The notes beneath the pieces were generated by a model, which was not told the origin of the DNA, did not search any database, and saw nothing but the letters and a program-made list of their open reading frames with translations. Positions 35,050 through 44,034 of a stretch of 64,000 bases of DNA are shown here, piece by piece. A program made the translations under genes and the position numbers. Location: the NCBI RefSeq assembly GCF_017814275.1, contig NZ_JAGIYQ010000006.1:62001-126000 (forward strand), given 5' to 3'. Source of the DNA: Gottfriedia endophytica (GTDB taxonomy: Bacteria > Bacillota > Bacilli > Bacillales > Bacillaceae_G). Numbering within the stretch: position 1 is the first letter of the stretch; every line of letters starts with the position of its first letter.

Positions 35050-35622
35050 TTAGTTTCTTGCTTTTTGAAGGGCTTGCTCTACTGCATTTTGGAAATCTTC
35101 TGTACTTTTTGTTGCACCAGATACAACATCTACATTTGCACTTTGACGTGCAATTACCTGACTTGGCAAATGGATAATATACGATTCTGAATAACGTGTA
35201 TGACAGTTTACAATTTCAACATTTGTAATACGATCATTTTTGATAGTTACAGCTACTTGAACAGATCCAATTCGGTTCATCCCTACACCATAGTAGGTTC
35301 CATCTTTATAAATACTTGAAGTATGTTGTTTGACTTGAGATGAATGATGACTCTTGTGAATAACCACATGATGTTGACTTTTATTCGATTGTTGAATAGT
35401 GATTTTTCCTTGATCACCACTGTCTTTCGATGCCACGTTTGATCCTTTTGACTGTGGATCTATTTTTATTTGACTTTGATTATCATTTGGCCCAGTTGGA
35501 ACTTGAGCTGCCGTTTGATCTATAGTTGATGCACTTGATTGAGTAACAAAATATCCTGACATGTACACAGCTCCTACTGCTGCTGAACATAACGTAATCA
35601 TTTTTTTGTTCATCTTTGCCAT
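35050..35622 (-). CDS. extracytosolic FMN-binding domain protein
   Basis: 190 residues. N-terminal signal anchor (about 7-32), a Ser/Gln/His-rich linker of about 60 residues, then one FMN-binding domain (YKDGTYYGVGMNRIGSVQVA, IVNCHTRYSESY, VDVVSGATKSTEDFQNAVEQA). The SGAT block is the flavinylation motif, its Thr being the ApbE target. The apbE gene lies next to it. Probably a surface electron carrier. AGGAGGAATTTAA precedes the ATG. A terminator separates it from the two-component genes, so it should have its own promoter. Confidence 0.9.
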   Translation of the reverse strand: MAKMNKKMITLCSAAVGAVYMSGYFVTQSSASTIDQTAAQVPTGPNDNQSQIKIDPQSKGSNVASKDSGDQGKITIQQSNKSQHHVVIHKSHHSSQVKQHTSSIYKDGTYYGVGMNRIGSVQVAVTIKNDRITNVEIVNCHTRYSESYIIHLPSQVIARQSANVDVVSGATKSTEDFQNAVEQALQKARN

Positions 35623-35740
35623 TTAAATTCCTCCTAGTAGGATTTCGCTTTTTTTTTACATATAAAATGTCTTAACTATATTAAACCAGCTTACTTTTAA
35701 ATTTTTTTTAAAATGGATTTTATTTTAATTGAGATATAAA

Positions 35741-35769
35741 TAAAACCCACCATTCAAACGGTGGGTTCA
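35741..35769 (-). terminator. intrinsic terminator of the two-component operon
   Basis: Stem AACCCACC / GGTGGGTT with T-rich tail on the minus strand, next to the kinase stop. Confidence 0.85.
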
Positions 35770-37023
35770 TTAAAAGTGATCCTTAATCGGAAGTTTTATT
35801 AATACTTTCGTTCCTTCATTTTCCTTACTTTCTATTTTAATTGTTCCTTCGTGTACTTCTACAATCCACTTCGCAATGGATAATCCGAGTCCTGTTCCTC
35901 CAGTTTTTCTTTCTCTATTTTTATCACTTCTATAAAAGCGGTCAAAAACTCTTGGTAAATCTTTTGATGGAATTCCAACCCCTGTATCCTCAATTGATAA
36001 CTTTATAGAATTCCCTTCTTTACGACAAAAAAGAGTGACTTTCCCTTCTAATGGTGTAAATTTTAGAGCATTGTCTAAAAGGATGACAAATAGTTGATGA
36101 AGACGTTCTTTATCACCAAAGTACATTATGTTGCCTTCAATTTTTCCTGATAACAAAATGTCTTTTGTTTCTGCAATGGGTTCAAATTGTTGGACAATAA
36201 GAGTAAGAAGTTCATCTAAGAAAAATGTAGATGGATTAATTAATTGATCATTTGAATCTGTTCTAGCTAACGTAAGCAAATCTTCTACTAGTTTTGTCAT
36301 TCGGTCAACTTCAGACAAACTTTTGTAAATCGATAAACTTTCTTGTTCAATCGTATTTGAAGGATGCCTGAATAGCAGTTCTAAGTGGGTTCGAATGACT
36401 GATAAAGGCGTTCGAAGCTCATGTGAAGCATCAGCGGCGAATTGAGACTGTTTTTCCCATGATCTCTGAATGGAAACAAGTACCCTACTTGCTAAAAAAA
36501 GACCAACTAAATAAGACAAAATTAAGCTAACTCCAATACCAACGCAAATGATGACAAGTAAATTATTTAACATAGCTACTTCAGGATCAATATTATAAAC
36601 TAATTCAATTGTCTTAACTCTCGTGTTATGTGTCTTACCGATCGTTACTTCATTTGATTTTACCGTTAAAATTCGATAAGTATGGGTCTGAATAGCTTGT
36701 GTACGTAGTCTTACATCCTGTTCTTTAGGAGACAGAAACGCAATTTCTTTTTTATAGAATTCCTTTTGAGGATAACTACTTATGAAGTTTCCATTTTTGT
36801 CCCAAAATAAATAAATGATTTTTCTTTCTGATTCTCGCTTGTTTTCTAAAGTAGATTCAACACCTTGCTTATGTTCAACAGCCTCTGTAGAAAGCCTATC
36901 ATCAATATTTTTATATGTAATACGGTACATATAGAAATATAAGAATACTCCTAAAAAAGTTAATATAAAAAAGAAGACAAGCGTATATAAGGAAACGAGT
37001 CTGATTTTAGTTTTTCGAAACAT
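35770..37023 (-). CDS. sensor histidine kinase
   Basis: 417-residue HPK1-type kinase. TM1 (about 9-29), an extracytoplasmic sensor of 115 residues with no recognised fold, TM2 (about 150-175), then HisKA with the phospho-accepting H in DASHELRTPLSVIRTHLELL. The ATPase blocks follow: N-box LLDNALKFTP, G1 IEDTGVGIP, F-box FDRFYRSD and G2 TGGTGLGLSI. No clear HAMP. ATG at 37023 has better spacing to AGGAGATGA than the ATG at 37032. It overlaps the regulator gene by 17 bp. Neighbouring flavin genes are plausible targets. Confidence 0.93.
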   Translation of the reverse strand: MFRKTKIRLVSLYTLVFFFILTFLGVFLYFYMYRITYKNIDDRLSTEAVEHKQGVESTLENKRESERKIIYLFWDKNGNFISSYPQKEFYKKEIAFLSPKEQDVRLRTQAIQTHTYRILTVKSNEVTIGKTHNTRVKTIELVYNIDPEVAMLNNLLVIICVGIGVSLILSYLVGLFLASRVLVSIQRSWEKQSQFAADASHELRTPLSVIRTHLELLFRHPSNTIEQESLSIYKSLSEVDRMTKLVEDLLTLARTDSNDQLINPSTFFLDELLTLIVQQFEPIAETKDILLSGKIEGNIMYFGDKERLHQLFVILLDNALKFTPLEGKVTLFCRKEGNSIKLSIEDTGVGIPSKDLPRVFDRFYRSDKNRERKTGGTGLGLSIAKWIVEVHEGTIKIESKENEGTKVLIKLPIKDHF

Positions 37024-37699
37024 CCTGCTCATCTCCTTTTAGCATGAAGCCTATTCCACGAATTGTTTTAATAAAATAATCACATTCGTAATTTGCCAAT
37101 TTTTTTCGAAGATGATGAACATATACATCTACAACATTTAATCCAGATTCTGAACTAAATCCCCATATTCGATTAAATATTTGATCTCTTAATAAGATTT
37201 GTTCATTATTACGAATAAAAAATTCTAATAACAAATATTCTTTCAATGTTAAATTTAATTTGTCCTCATTAATATAGCCGTCATGGTCACTTTCATTTAC
37301 TTTGATTGGTCCGTATGAAAGAACATTCTCGTTTCTTTCTCCCTTCCCACGAATCAGGACACGAATTCTTGCCAATAATTCTGGTGACGCAAAAGGTTTT
37401 ATCAAATAATCTTCCGCCCCTAAATCTAACCCTTTTACCCGATCCTCTACTCGATCTTTAGCAGTCAAAAGAATAATCGGTGTTTTTATCCCATTTTCTC
37501 TTACTGTTTTTAGAATCGTAAAACCATCAACTTCAGGCAGCATAATATCTAAAATGATTGCATCATATATATTTTGATTAGCTAATTCTACTCCATCATA
37601 ACCATTTTGGGCAGTATCAACATCATACTGTTCCTCTTTTAAAATGCTGACAATTCCTTCTAAAATTCCTATTTCATCTTCTACAACTAATATTTTCAT
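37007..37699 (-). CDS. OmpR/PhoB-family response regulator
   Basis: 230 residues: receiver domain with phospho-acceptor in DAIILDIMLPEVDG, Lys in TAKDRVEDRVKGLDLGAEDY, then a winged-helix domain ending VVDVYVHHLRKKL...IKTIRGIGFML. First gene of the operon with the sensor kinase. Ribosome site AGGAGGAAG. Likely regulates membrane or redox genes next to it; the signal is unknown. Confidence 0.95.
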   Translation of the reverse strand: MKILVVEDEIGILEGIVSILKEEQYDVDTAQNGYDGVELANQNIYDAIILDIMLPEVDGFTILKTVRENGIKTPIILLTAKDRVEDRVKGLDLGAEDYLIKPFASPELLARIRVLIRGKGERNENVLSYGPIKVNESDHDGYINEDKLNLTLKEYLLLEFFIRNNEQILLRDQIFNRIWGFSSESGLNVVDVYVHHLRKKLANYECDYFIKTIRGIGFMLKGDEQDVSKN

Positions 37700-37897
37700 A
37701 TCTTCCTCCTGTTAAAAGAAGACTAAGCTTCACTTAAAAATAAAATATCACTATTTTTTTAAAATTTAATTAAAACGAAAAGAAAGATTCGTAAAATCGG
37801 CAGTTTTACAATCTTTGTATTATTACTATGTCCACGAAATCTATTCTGGTTGCAAACTTTAGAGCGTATTTGTACTGATAAATTACTATCCACACAC

Positions 37898-37940
37898 AAA
37901 AAAAGCATGTCCAAAAATATTTCAGGACACACTTTCTTTT
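37898..37940 (-). terminator. intrinsic terminator of the HAD phosphatase gene
   Basis: Stem AAGCATGTCC / GGACACACTT with T run on the minus strand, 22 bp beyond the stop. Confidence 0.75.
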
Positions 37941-37961
37941 TTATCCAAGTACTTCTACTTT

Positions 37962-38738
37962 TTACTCCTCGTCAAAAACCCACTCTGCTAGTGAAGAGAG
38001 TGCATACGTTGGTTGGACTTCTATGTCTTTTAAATGTTCTTTCATTGTAACACCAGTATGAACTAGTAATGAATCAATACCAGCATTGATTCCAGCTAAA
38101 ATATCAGTGTGATAGTTGTCACCAATCATCAGTGTTTCTTCTTTAGATGTTCCTAATACTTCTATTGCTTGTTCCATAATAATTGACTCTGGTTTTCCGA
38201 TAAAGACTGGTTGAACACCCGTAGCGACAGTCACGACTGAAACAAGAGAGCCGTTTCCAGGAAGAAATCCTCTTTCCGTAACGAGCGCTGCATCACCGTT
38301 TGTCGCAATGAATCTTGCTCCGTTATGAACATTTAATGTTGCACCTACAAGCTTTTCATATGTAATGGATCTGTCTAAACCGATTACAACGTAGTCCGCA
38401 TTTTGCTCTACGATTTCGAATCCTTTTTCATTTAAGGAATGACGAATTCCCTCTTCACCAATCACATAAACTTTAGCATCGGCTTTCTCATCATAAATAA
38501 AATTTGCTGTAGCCATACTTGTTGTAAAAACGTGATCAGCAGTTGCAGGAACACCCATTTCAACTAACGTCTCAGCTACTTTCGCTGGATGTTTTGTAGA
38601 ATTATTCGTTACAAATAAATATGGTAAATTTCTTCTTTCTAATTCCTTTACAAAAGTAACGGCTTCTTCAATTATTTCAGTACCACGATAGACAGTTCCG
38701 TCTAAGTCAATTAAAAATCCTCTATATTTTTTCATCAT
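37962..38738 (-). CDS. HAD-IIA hydrolase, NagD/YutF-like (TIGR01457)
   Basis: 258-residue sugar-phosphate or nucleotide phosphatase. HAD motif I DLDGTVYRG with nucleophile Asp, motif II VTNNS, motif III Lys region in IGKPESIIMEQA, motif IV GDNYHTDILAGINAG. Close to the Bacillus YutF type of about 256 residues. Ribosome site GGGGGAGAAT precedes two successive ATGs (38738, 38735). Single gene with terminator. Confidence 0.9.
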   Translation of the reverse strand: MMKKYRGFLIDLDGTVYRGTEIIEEAVTFVKELERRNLPYLFVTNNSTKHPAKVAETLVEMGVPATADHVFTTSMATANFIYDEKADAKVYVIGEEGIRHSLNEKGFEIVEQNADYVVIGLDRSITYEKLVGATLNVHNGARFIATNGDAALVTERGFLPGNGSLVSVVTVATGVQPVFIGKPESIIMEQAIEVLGTSKEETLMIGDNYHTDILAGINAGIDSLLVHTGVTMKEHLKDIEVQPTYALSSLAEWVFDEE

Positions 38739-39083
38739 ATTCTCCCCCTAATCTGGCTGCTTAGATATACTTTCTTAGCGAAATGATCTCAACTATTTAT
38801 TATATAGTAATAATGTTTCACATCAGTAATCCTCTTATACCCCTTAACACTAACATAGACAATGACTTAACAAACTACGTGTTAAAAAGTACAATCCTAT
38901 TATCTTATATTGTGAAGTAATTTACTAATAATTACATTTACTGAATAAATGTGAAGAAGACTCGTTTAGCTGTTGCATACTAATTTTACTTGTATAATGA
39001 ATTTAAATTTCATACTAAATGTGAACTTTTTAGAAAGAATGATATGAAACAATGGATAGGCCGAGTGTACAAACATCATGAAG
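38739..39083. other. intergenic region, no gene seen
   Basis: About 345 bp between two minus-strand genes. It contains promoter-like AT-rich sequence only. A 30-codon plus-strand frame (39043-39135) runs into the terminator and is not supported. Confidence 0.6.
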
Positions 39084-39132
39084 AAAAAAAAAGAGAACCA
39101 ATCGTGTTAAACAACACAATCTCGGTTCTCCT
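39084..39132 (-). terminator. intrinsic terminator of the 79-aa gene
   Basis: Two-part stem GAGAACC / GGTTCTC and ATCGTGTT / AACACAAT, with a T9 tail on the minus strand. Confidence 0.9.
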
Positions 39133-39137
39133 ATAAC

Positions 39138-39377
39138 TTATTTAATGCCGAAACTTCCAGAAAATTGTTTCACAACTGCTATTATTTCATCTAATTTATC
39201 TGGTTTTATTAAGCTAATCATCTTAGGGACGAACTCTTGAATATCATCTTGTGAAAAAGTGCCTTCATTTTGCTTCTTGAAGTTTTCAATAAGAATTTCT
39301 TTTGCTTCGTTCTCCTTGCCCTCTTGAACTCTTTGTAAAATAAAATTTAAAAACATTTCTTGACCCTGTTTATCCAC
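39138..39377 (-). CDS. small helical protein, function unknown
   Basis: 79 residues, soluble, helical and charged (EMFLNFILQRVQEGKENEAK, FVPKMISLIKPDKLDEIIAV). No signal peptide or membrane segment. GGAGGC ribosome site and own terminator show a real gene. I recall similar small proteins in Bacillus but no named family. Confidence 0.7.
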   Translation of the reverse strand: MDKQGQEMFLNFILQRVQEGKENEAKEILIENFKKQNEGTFSQDDIQEFVPKMISLIKPDKLDEIIAVVKQFSGSFGIK

Positions 39378-39513
39378 TTTTGTTGCCTCCTAAAGAAATA
39401 AAATTATAACACCTTTTGGTTTCGTTTTTATTATAACATCAAAAGGTGTATTTCATATTATTTTAATCTAGTTTTTTTAACAACCAATTCTTATTTCAAA
39501 AGTTATTCAAAGA

Positions 39514-39550
39514 ATAAAAAGCCCTGTTCTAATTAAACAGGGCTTTTTAT
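39514..39550 (-). terminator. intrinsic terminator of the zwf-gnd operon
   Basis: Perfect stem AAAAAGCCCTGTT / AACAGGGCTTTTT immediately after the gnd stop. Confidence 0.93.
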
Positions 39551-40450
39551 TTATTTCTTTTCAACAGCATGTCCACCAAATTCATTACGTAATGCTGCTA
39601 CTACTTTACCTGTAAATGTATCATTTTCTAACGAACGATAGCGCATTAACAGTGACAGCGCGATAACAGGAGTAGCTGTTTGTAAGTCTAATGCTGTTTC
39701 AACTGTCCATTTTCCTTCACCTGAAGAATGCATGATTCCTTTAATTTCATCCAGTTTTGCGTCCTTCGAAAATGCTCGTTCTGTTAAATCCATTAGCCAT
39801 GAACGAATAACTGAACCATTATTCCATACTTTTGCTACTTTTTCGTAATCATAGTCAAATTCACTTTTCTCTAATACTTCGAATCCTTCTCCAATGGCAG
39901 CCATCATTCCATACTCAATTCCATTATGAACCATCTTTAAGAAGTGACCACTACCTGCTCCGCCAGCATATAAATAGCCATTTTCAACTGCTGTATCTCG
40001 GAAAATAGGTTCAACAATGCTCCAGGCTTCAGCATCTCCACCAACCATGTAACATGCACCGTGGCGAGCTCCTTCCATTCCACCTGATGTTCCAGCATCC
40101 ATAAAATGTACTCCGGCTGTTTTTAAATCATTATAGCGACGTAGAGATTCTTTATAGTGAGAGTTTCCAGCTTCAATCACGATATCTCCATTTGTTAATA
40201 ATGGCTTAACCTCATTTATAACAGAATCAACAACACCATGTGGAACCATTATCCAAAGAATTCTTGGTGTCTCTAATGTTTGTACAAGTTCCTTTAAACT
40301 TGAGACACCTTGTGCACCAAATTGTTTCATTTCTTCAACGGCATTCGTGTTCAAATCGAAGGCCACAACTTCATGCTTGTGATCGATTAAGTTTTGACCT
40401 AAGTTTAATCCCATTTTTCCTAAACCGATTAATCCTATTTTCATGTTCAT
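39551..40450 (-). CDS. gnd: 6-phosphogluconate dehydrogenase, short type (copy 1)
   Basis: 299 residues, the short (about 300 aa, YqeC/GntZ-related) form rather than the 470-aa form. Blocks: IGLGKMGLNLGQNL (cofactor-binding), DAGTSGGMEGARHGACYMVGG, KMVHNGIEYGMMAAIGEGFE with catalytic Lys, and HSSGEGKWTVETALDL. It oxidises and decarboxylates 6-phosphogluconate to ribulose-5-phosphate; the short form is often NAD-preferring. Second gene of a zwf-gnd operon with a 41-bp gap. About 85 percent identical by eye to the copy at 46134-47027. Confidence 0.93.
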   Translation of the reverse strand: MNMKIGLIGLGKMGLNLGQNLIDHKHEVVAFDLNTNAVEEMKQFGAQGVSSLKELVQTLETPRILWIMVPHGVVDSVINEVKPLLTNGDIVIEAGNSHYKESLRRYNDLKTAGVHFMDAGTSGGMEGARHGACYMVGGDAEAWSIVEPIFRDTAVENGYLYAGGAGSGHFLKMVHNGIEYGMMAAIGEGFEVLEKSEFDYDYEKVAKVWNNGSVIRSWLMDLTERAFSKDAKLDEIKGIMHSSGEGKWTVETALDLQTATPVIALSLLMRYRSLENDTFTGKVVAALRNEFGGHAVEKK

Positions 40451-40491
40451 TTCCTCCTATAAAGTTTATTGTTTGTAAGCCCTGAACTGAT

Positions 40492-41958
40492 TCAATCCCA
40501 CCAAACAAATCCATCCTCCTCTAATAATTGATGTGAAGCATCTGGTCCCATTGAACCTGAAGGATAGGAATGAAGAGGGATACTATTCTCCTCAAATGCC
40601 TCTAAAAGAGGTTGTACCCATCTCCAAGATAGTTCAACTTCTCTCCAATGAGCAAAGTAAGTAGAATCACCTCGTAAAGCATCGAAAATTAACAGCTCGT
40701 ATGCTTCTGGTACTTCCTTTTGGTCAGCTGAAAATTCTACACGTACAGGCTCAACTTTCCCTTCATTTACCAGGTTCTTACTATTTAATTGCAAGGAAAC
40801 CCCGGTATTTGGGCCAATCTCAATAATAAATAAATTCGGAGCAGTTTCTTCATTGTGATTTTGATTTAAAAATAAATCCTTTAACGGATTTTTAAATTCA
40901 ATAATGATTCGTGTAGACTTTTCTTTCATTCTTTTTCCAGTACGGATATAAAATGGTACGCCACTCCAAAAACTATCATCAATCCATAAACGAGCAGCAA
41001 CAAATGTATCATTCGTTGAAGTTTCTTCAATACCCGGCTCTTCTTTATAGCCAATCACTGCTTCCCCTTTAATTTCACCTGCAGCATATTGACCACGGAT
41101 TACTTGTAAACCTACTTCACCTTTTTCTAAAAGTCGAAGAGATTCCATAATTTTTCTTTTCTCATAACGAATGTCCTTTGCACTGATTCGTTTTGGTAAG
41201 TGCATCGCAGTCACCATTAGCATTTGCAGCATATGATTTTGAACCATATCTCGAATAGCACCAGAAGTGTCATAGTATCTTGCTCTTTCTTCTACCCCTA
41301 CAGTTTCACTAGCTGTAATTTGTACATTGGCAATGTATTCATTGTTCCATAATGTTTGTAGAATAGGATTGGCAAACTCTAATGCTTCTATATTTTGAAC
41401 CATTGGCTTTCCGAGATAATGATCAATTCGATACACTTCATTCTCATCAAAAGCTTTACTTAATTTTTCATTTAAATCTTGTGCCGATTGTAAATCATGA
41501 CCAAATGGCTTTTCAATAATTAGACGCTTCCAACCTTTCGTATTCGCTAAGCCACTTTCTTTAATATTTAACGTAATCACATCAAAAAATTCTGGTCCTA
41601 CTGATAAATAAAATAGACGATTTTCAGGAAGATTGAATTCCTTTTCTCTTTGTTGAACCAGTTCAAGTAAACCTTGATATCCTTCAACATTAGTTGCATC
41701 TAAAATATGATAGCGAATCGTTTTGATAAAATCAGCTACTTGAACATGATCATCTATAAAACGTCTTGAAAAAGTTTTTAATGCTTCTTCAACATGCGTT
41801 TGAAATTCGTCATTTGAATATGGTTTTCGACCTAACGCAATGACAGAAAATGATTCCGGTAATTTGTGATCTAAGTACAAATTATATAAAGCCGGGAAAA
41901 TTTTTCGTTTTGCTAAATCCCCCGTCGCTCCAAATAAGACAAACGTCATTGAATCCAT
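40492..41958 (-). CDS. zwf: glucose-6-phosphate dehydrogenase (copy 1)
   Basis: 488 residues. N-terminal cofactor site FGATGDLAKRKIFPALYNLY, the conserved active site RIDHYLGKPMVQN, and PFYIRTGKRM near 340. Catalyses glucose-6-phosphate to 6-phosphogluconolactone, the entry of the oxidative pentose phosphate pathway. ATG at 41958 with GGAGGGAAG is preferred to an in-frame ATG at 41973. A second paralogue is at 49179-50696. Repeat array B lies about 200 bp upstream. Confidence 0.96.
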   Translation of the reverse strand: MDSMTFVLFGATGDLAKRKIFPALYNLYLDHKLPESFSVIALGRKPYSNDEFQTHVEEALKTFSRRFIDDHVQVADFIKTIRYHILDATNVEGYQGLLELVQQREKEFNLPENRLFYLSVGPEFFDVITLNIKESGLANTKGWKRLIIEKPFGHDLQSAQDLNEKLSKAFDENEVYRIDHYLGKPMVQNIEALEFANPILQTLWNNEYIANVQITASETVGVEERARYYDTSGAIRDMVQNHMLQMLMVTAMHLPKRISAKDIRYEKRKIMESLRLLEKGEVGLQVIRGQYAAGEIKGEAVIGYKEEPGIEETSTNDTFVAARLWIDDSFWSGVPFYIRTGKRMKEKSTRIIIEFKNPLKDLFLNQNHNEETAPNLFIIEIGPNTGVSLQLNSKNLVNEGKVEPVRVEFSADQKEVPEAYELLIFDALRGDSTYFAHWREVELSWRWVQPLLEAFEENSIPLHSYPSGSMGPDASHQLLEEDGFVWWD

Positions 41959-42155
41959 TGTACTTCCCTCCATTTTTAGAATTCTTCACTGTTCCCTTTT
42001 ATATAAAACGCATCTAAATACAGGGCTTAATCAGATAAAAAGGAATGCCGTATGTAATCTCATCTAAAGCACAATAATCATTTCTTATTATTTGTGATAT
42101 AGATTTAAACATTCATTTTAAAATGGAAAAGCTAAATTTTTACAATTCACGTTTG

Positions 42156-42475
42156 TCGTAATTCGACCGTTTTCTGGGTTAATTCAACCGTTTTTCGTAT
42201 TAATTCAGCCGTTTTTTCATTTATTCAACCATTTTTCGTATTAATTCAGCCATTTTTTCTTTTATTCGGCCATTCTCAGCATTAATTCGACCACTTTTCA
42301 CTTTTATTCGGCCAACTCTGTTATTTATGGTCCATTTTTCTTTATATATGGTCCATTTCTGACTTTTTATGGGCCATTTTCGGTTATTTATGGTCCATTT
42401 TCCGGTTTATATGGGCCGTTTTCCACATTATATGGGCCATTCCCCGTTATACTTCCGCAATATTAGTTCGAACCA
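42156..42475. repeat. repeat array B: about 15 degenerate 20-21 bp units
   Basis: Same design as arrays A and C and same core orientation. The first eight units carry TTCGACC, TTCAACC, TTCAGCC or TTCGGCC; the next six carry ATGGTCC or ATGGGCC, each followed by R-TTTT and a variable 3-6 bp linker. The array lies upstream of zwf copy 1 and downstream of a 47-aa gene, both transcribed leftward, and is separated from the latter by a terminator. Confidence 0.87.
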
Positions 42476-42477
42476 CA

Positions 42478-42524
42478 AAAAAGACCGTTATGTGTTCAGC
42501 ATAACGGTCTCATCTTATTTTTTT
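42478..42524 (-). terminator. intrinsic terminator of the 47-aa gene
   Basis: Perfect stem AGACCGTTATG / CATAACGGTCT. On the minus strand it is followed by TTTTTT. It sits 25 bp downstream of the small gene's stop. Confidence 0.88.
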
Positions 42525-42548
42525 TAACTAACTATTCCCTATTTCCTG

Positions 42549-42692
42549 TTACAAATACTGATTTTTATTCAATTCATATGCCCTAATATGATGATTGTTC
42601 AAGTAGGTCAGCATATTTAAGTCTGAGGAATATGGAGATAGGTGTGTCATCATGAATTTACTATAATTCAATTTAAGATTTAAATACCTCAT
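42549..42692 (-). CDS. small protein, 47 aa, function unknown
   Basis: A short minus-strand frame with a good ribosome site (AAAGGGAGTGTATC directly before the ATG) and a perfect terminator just downstream, so a complete transcription unit. The product starts MRYLNLKLNYSKFMMTHLSP and is rich in Asn, Leu and Tyr, with no membrane segment. No family recognised. Missed by length-based gene calling. Confidence 0.7.
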   Translation of the reverse strand: MRYLNLKLNYSKFMMTHLSPYSSDLNMLTYLNNHHIRAYELNKNQYL

Positions 42693-42833
42693 GATACACT
42701 CCCTTTCTAAATTCTAAGGTAACTCTTCACCTTAATACTTCAAGTTTCTAGATAACATTCTTAAACTCTGATATCATTTTACTAAATAGTCAGAAAATAA
42801 AAAATAATTTCCGTCATAGAGAGGAGATTTTGG

Positions 42834-43445
42834 ATGGATATTGAAAAAATCACAAAAATTGCTTTTAAAAAAATGGCTAAAAGAAAAGCACATCTTGAAA
42901 GGGAAAAAGGTTATATATTTTACCACTGTCAAAGAGTTGCTAAATTGGCAATTAATTTACGAAAGAGCATCCACCCTTCAGATGATTCATTCGATGACAT
43001 TATTTACGTTGGTTCCTTATTTCATGATGTTACAAAAGGGATTGAACCCCATAATGAAAGTGGCTCAATATTAGTGAAAGAGATTTTAAAAGATTACTGT
43101 TCTATCGAAGAAATTCAAATGATTTCCGAAATCGTTAGACTACATAATCAAAGAGGAAATGATAACCTTCCATATTACCTAAAAATCGTTCAAGATGCTG
43201 ATGTTCTTGACCACTTTGGTAGCGGAGAAATTTGGTTAAAGTTTTTTTACAGTGCTCACCACGAGGAAAATGTGTTTGAGGCATTGGAGACATGGAATAG
43301 TACATGGTTTAAAGATTATTATAAAAAAACAAGAGACTCATTAAACTTTGATCTTTCAAAGGAAATTTTCGACAATAAAGCTGATTTTCATAATAAATTT
43401 GTGGAACGGTTTGCTATGGAAATCAATGGAGAGATTTCAATTTAG
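42834..43445 (+). CDS. HD domain phosphohydrolase
   Basis: 203 residues. The metal-binding HD motif is YVGSLFHDVTKG (about 59-70), with a preceding FYHCQRVAKLA histidine and a later HNQRGNDNLP and VQDADVLDHFG Asp block, as in small HD phosphohydrolases. Nucleotide or phosphate-ester substrate is likely but unknown. AGAGGAGAT precedes the ATG. Monocistronic. Confidence 0.85.
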   Translation: MDIEKITKIAFKKMAKRKAHLEREKGYIFYHCQRVAKLAINLRKSIHPSDDSFDDIIYVGSLFHDVTKGIEPHNESGSILVKEILKDYCSIEEIQMISEIVRLHNQRGNDNLPYYLKIVQDADVLDHFGSGEIWLKFFYSAHHEENVFEALETWNSTWFKDYYKKTRDSLNFDLSKEIFDNKADFHNKFVERFAMEINGEISI

Positions 43446-43521
43446 TAATTGTTTATTCTATAGAGGGTGCTAACTTACCCTCTACAGGGTAAGTTTAAAA
43501 AAATTGAGCTTATTAATTTAT

Positions 43522-44034
43522 TCAACTTCGGTACCAAGCTAATGCTTTTCGCTCAATCTTTATGACTATTTTTTCTTTTCCCTCAATGTACGATTCAATA
43601 TCATAAGGAAACTGTTTAGACAGTTTTTCTTTTATATTCCCATATTTAATTACATCTTCTGGATGCGTTCTCAAATAGTCACGAAATGCAAGATGTCTTT
43701 CAATTTCAGAATTCCCCTGCTCATAAATATGTACGTGATGGGTTCTTTGATCGCCGCCTTTTTGAAAATATCTTCGTTTAGGAATCCCATTTTCTCCTTT
43801 TGGTTCATATCCAATCGATACCATGGCGTTATCATACCCATCAATTCTCTTAATGTCTTTCACAACAGGTAAAATATCAATAATTGGTTTTGCTTTCATT
43901 CCTTTTATTGAAGTACTACCAATGTGATGAACATCAATTAGTTCATCACCAAAGACCTTACTTAATTTATGTACTTCTTCTTTAAATAACGAAATCCATT
44001 CCTCGTTATACTTTGTCACTTCAACCTTTCTCAT
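43522..44034 (-). CDS. GrpB family protein (nucleotidyltransferase-like)
   Basis: 170-residue protein of the GrpB/UPF0157 family, an MNT-like nucleotidyltransferase fold. Blocks: VTKYNEEWISLFKEE, HHIGSTSIKGMKAKPIIDIL (the GS and D-x-D type site), RRYFQKGGDQRTHHVHIYE and HLAFRDYLRTHPE. Biological role unclear in Bacilli. ATG at 44034 with GGGAGG at proper spacing is chosen over the ATG at 44040. Confidence 0.88.
   Translation of the reverse strand: MRKVEVTKYNEEWISLFKEEVHKLSKVFGDELIDVHHIGSTSIKGMKAKPIIDILPVVKDIKRIDGYDNAMVSIGYEPKGENGIPKRRYFQKGGDQRTHHVHIYEQGNSEIERHLAFRDYLRTHPEDVIKYGNIKEKLSKQFPYDIESYIEGKEKIVIKIERKALAWYRS

Noticed and set aside
39043-39135. 30-codon plus-strand frame beginning MKQWIGRVYKHHE
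   Set aside because: Weak ribosome site, runs through the terminator hairpin of the opposite gene, and no family recognised.
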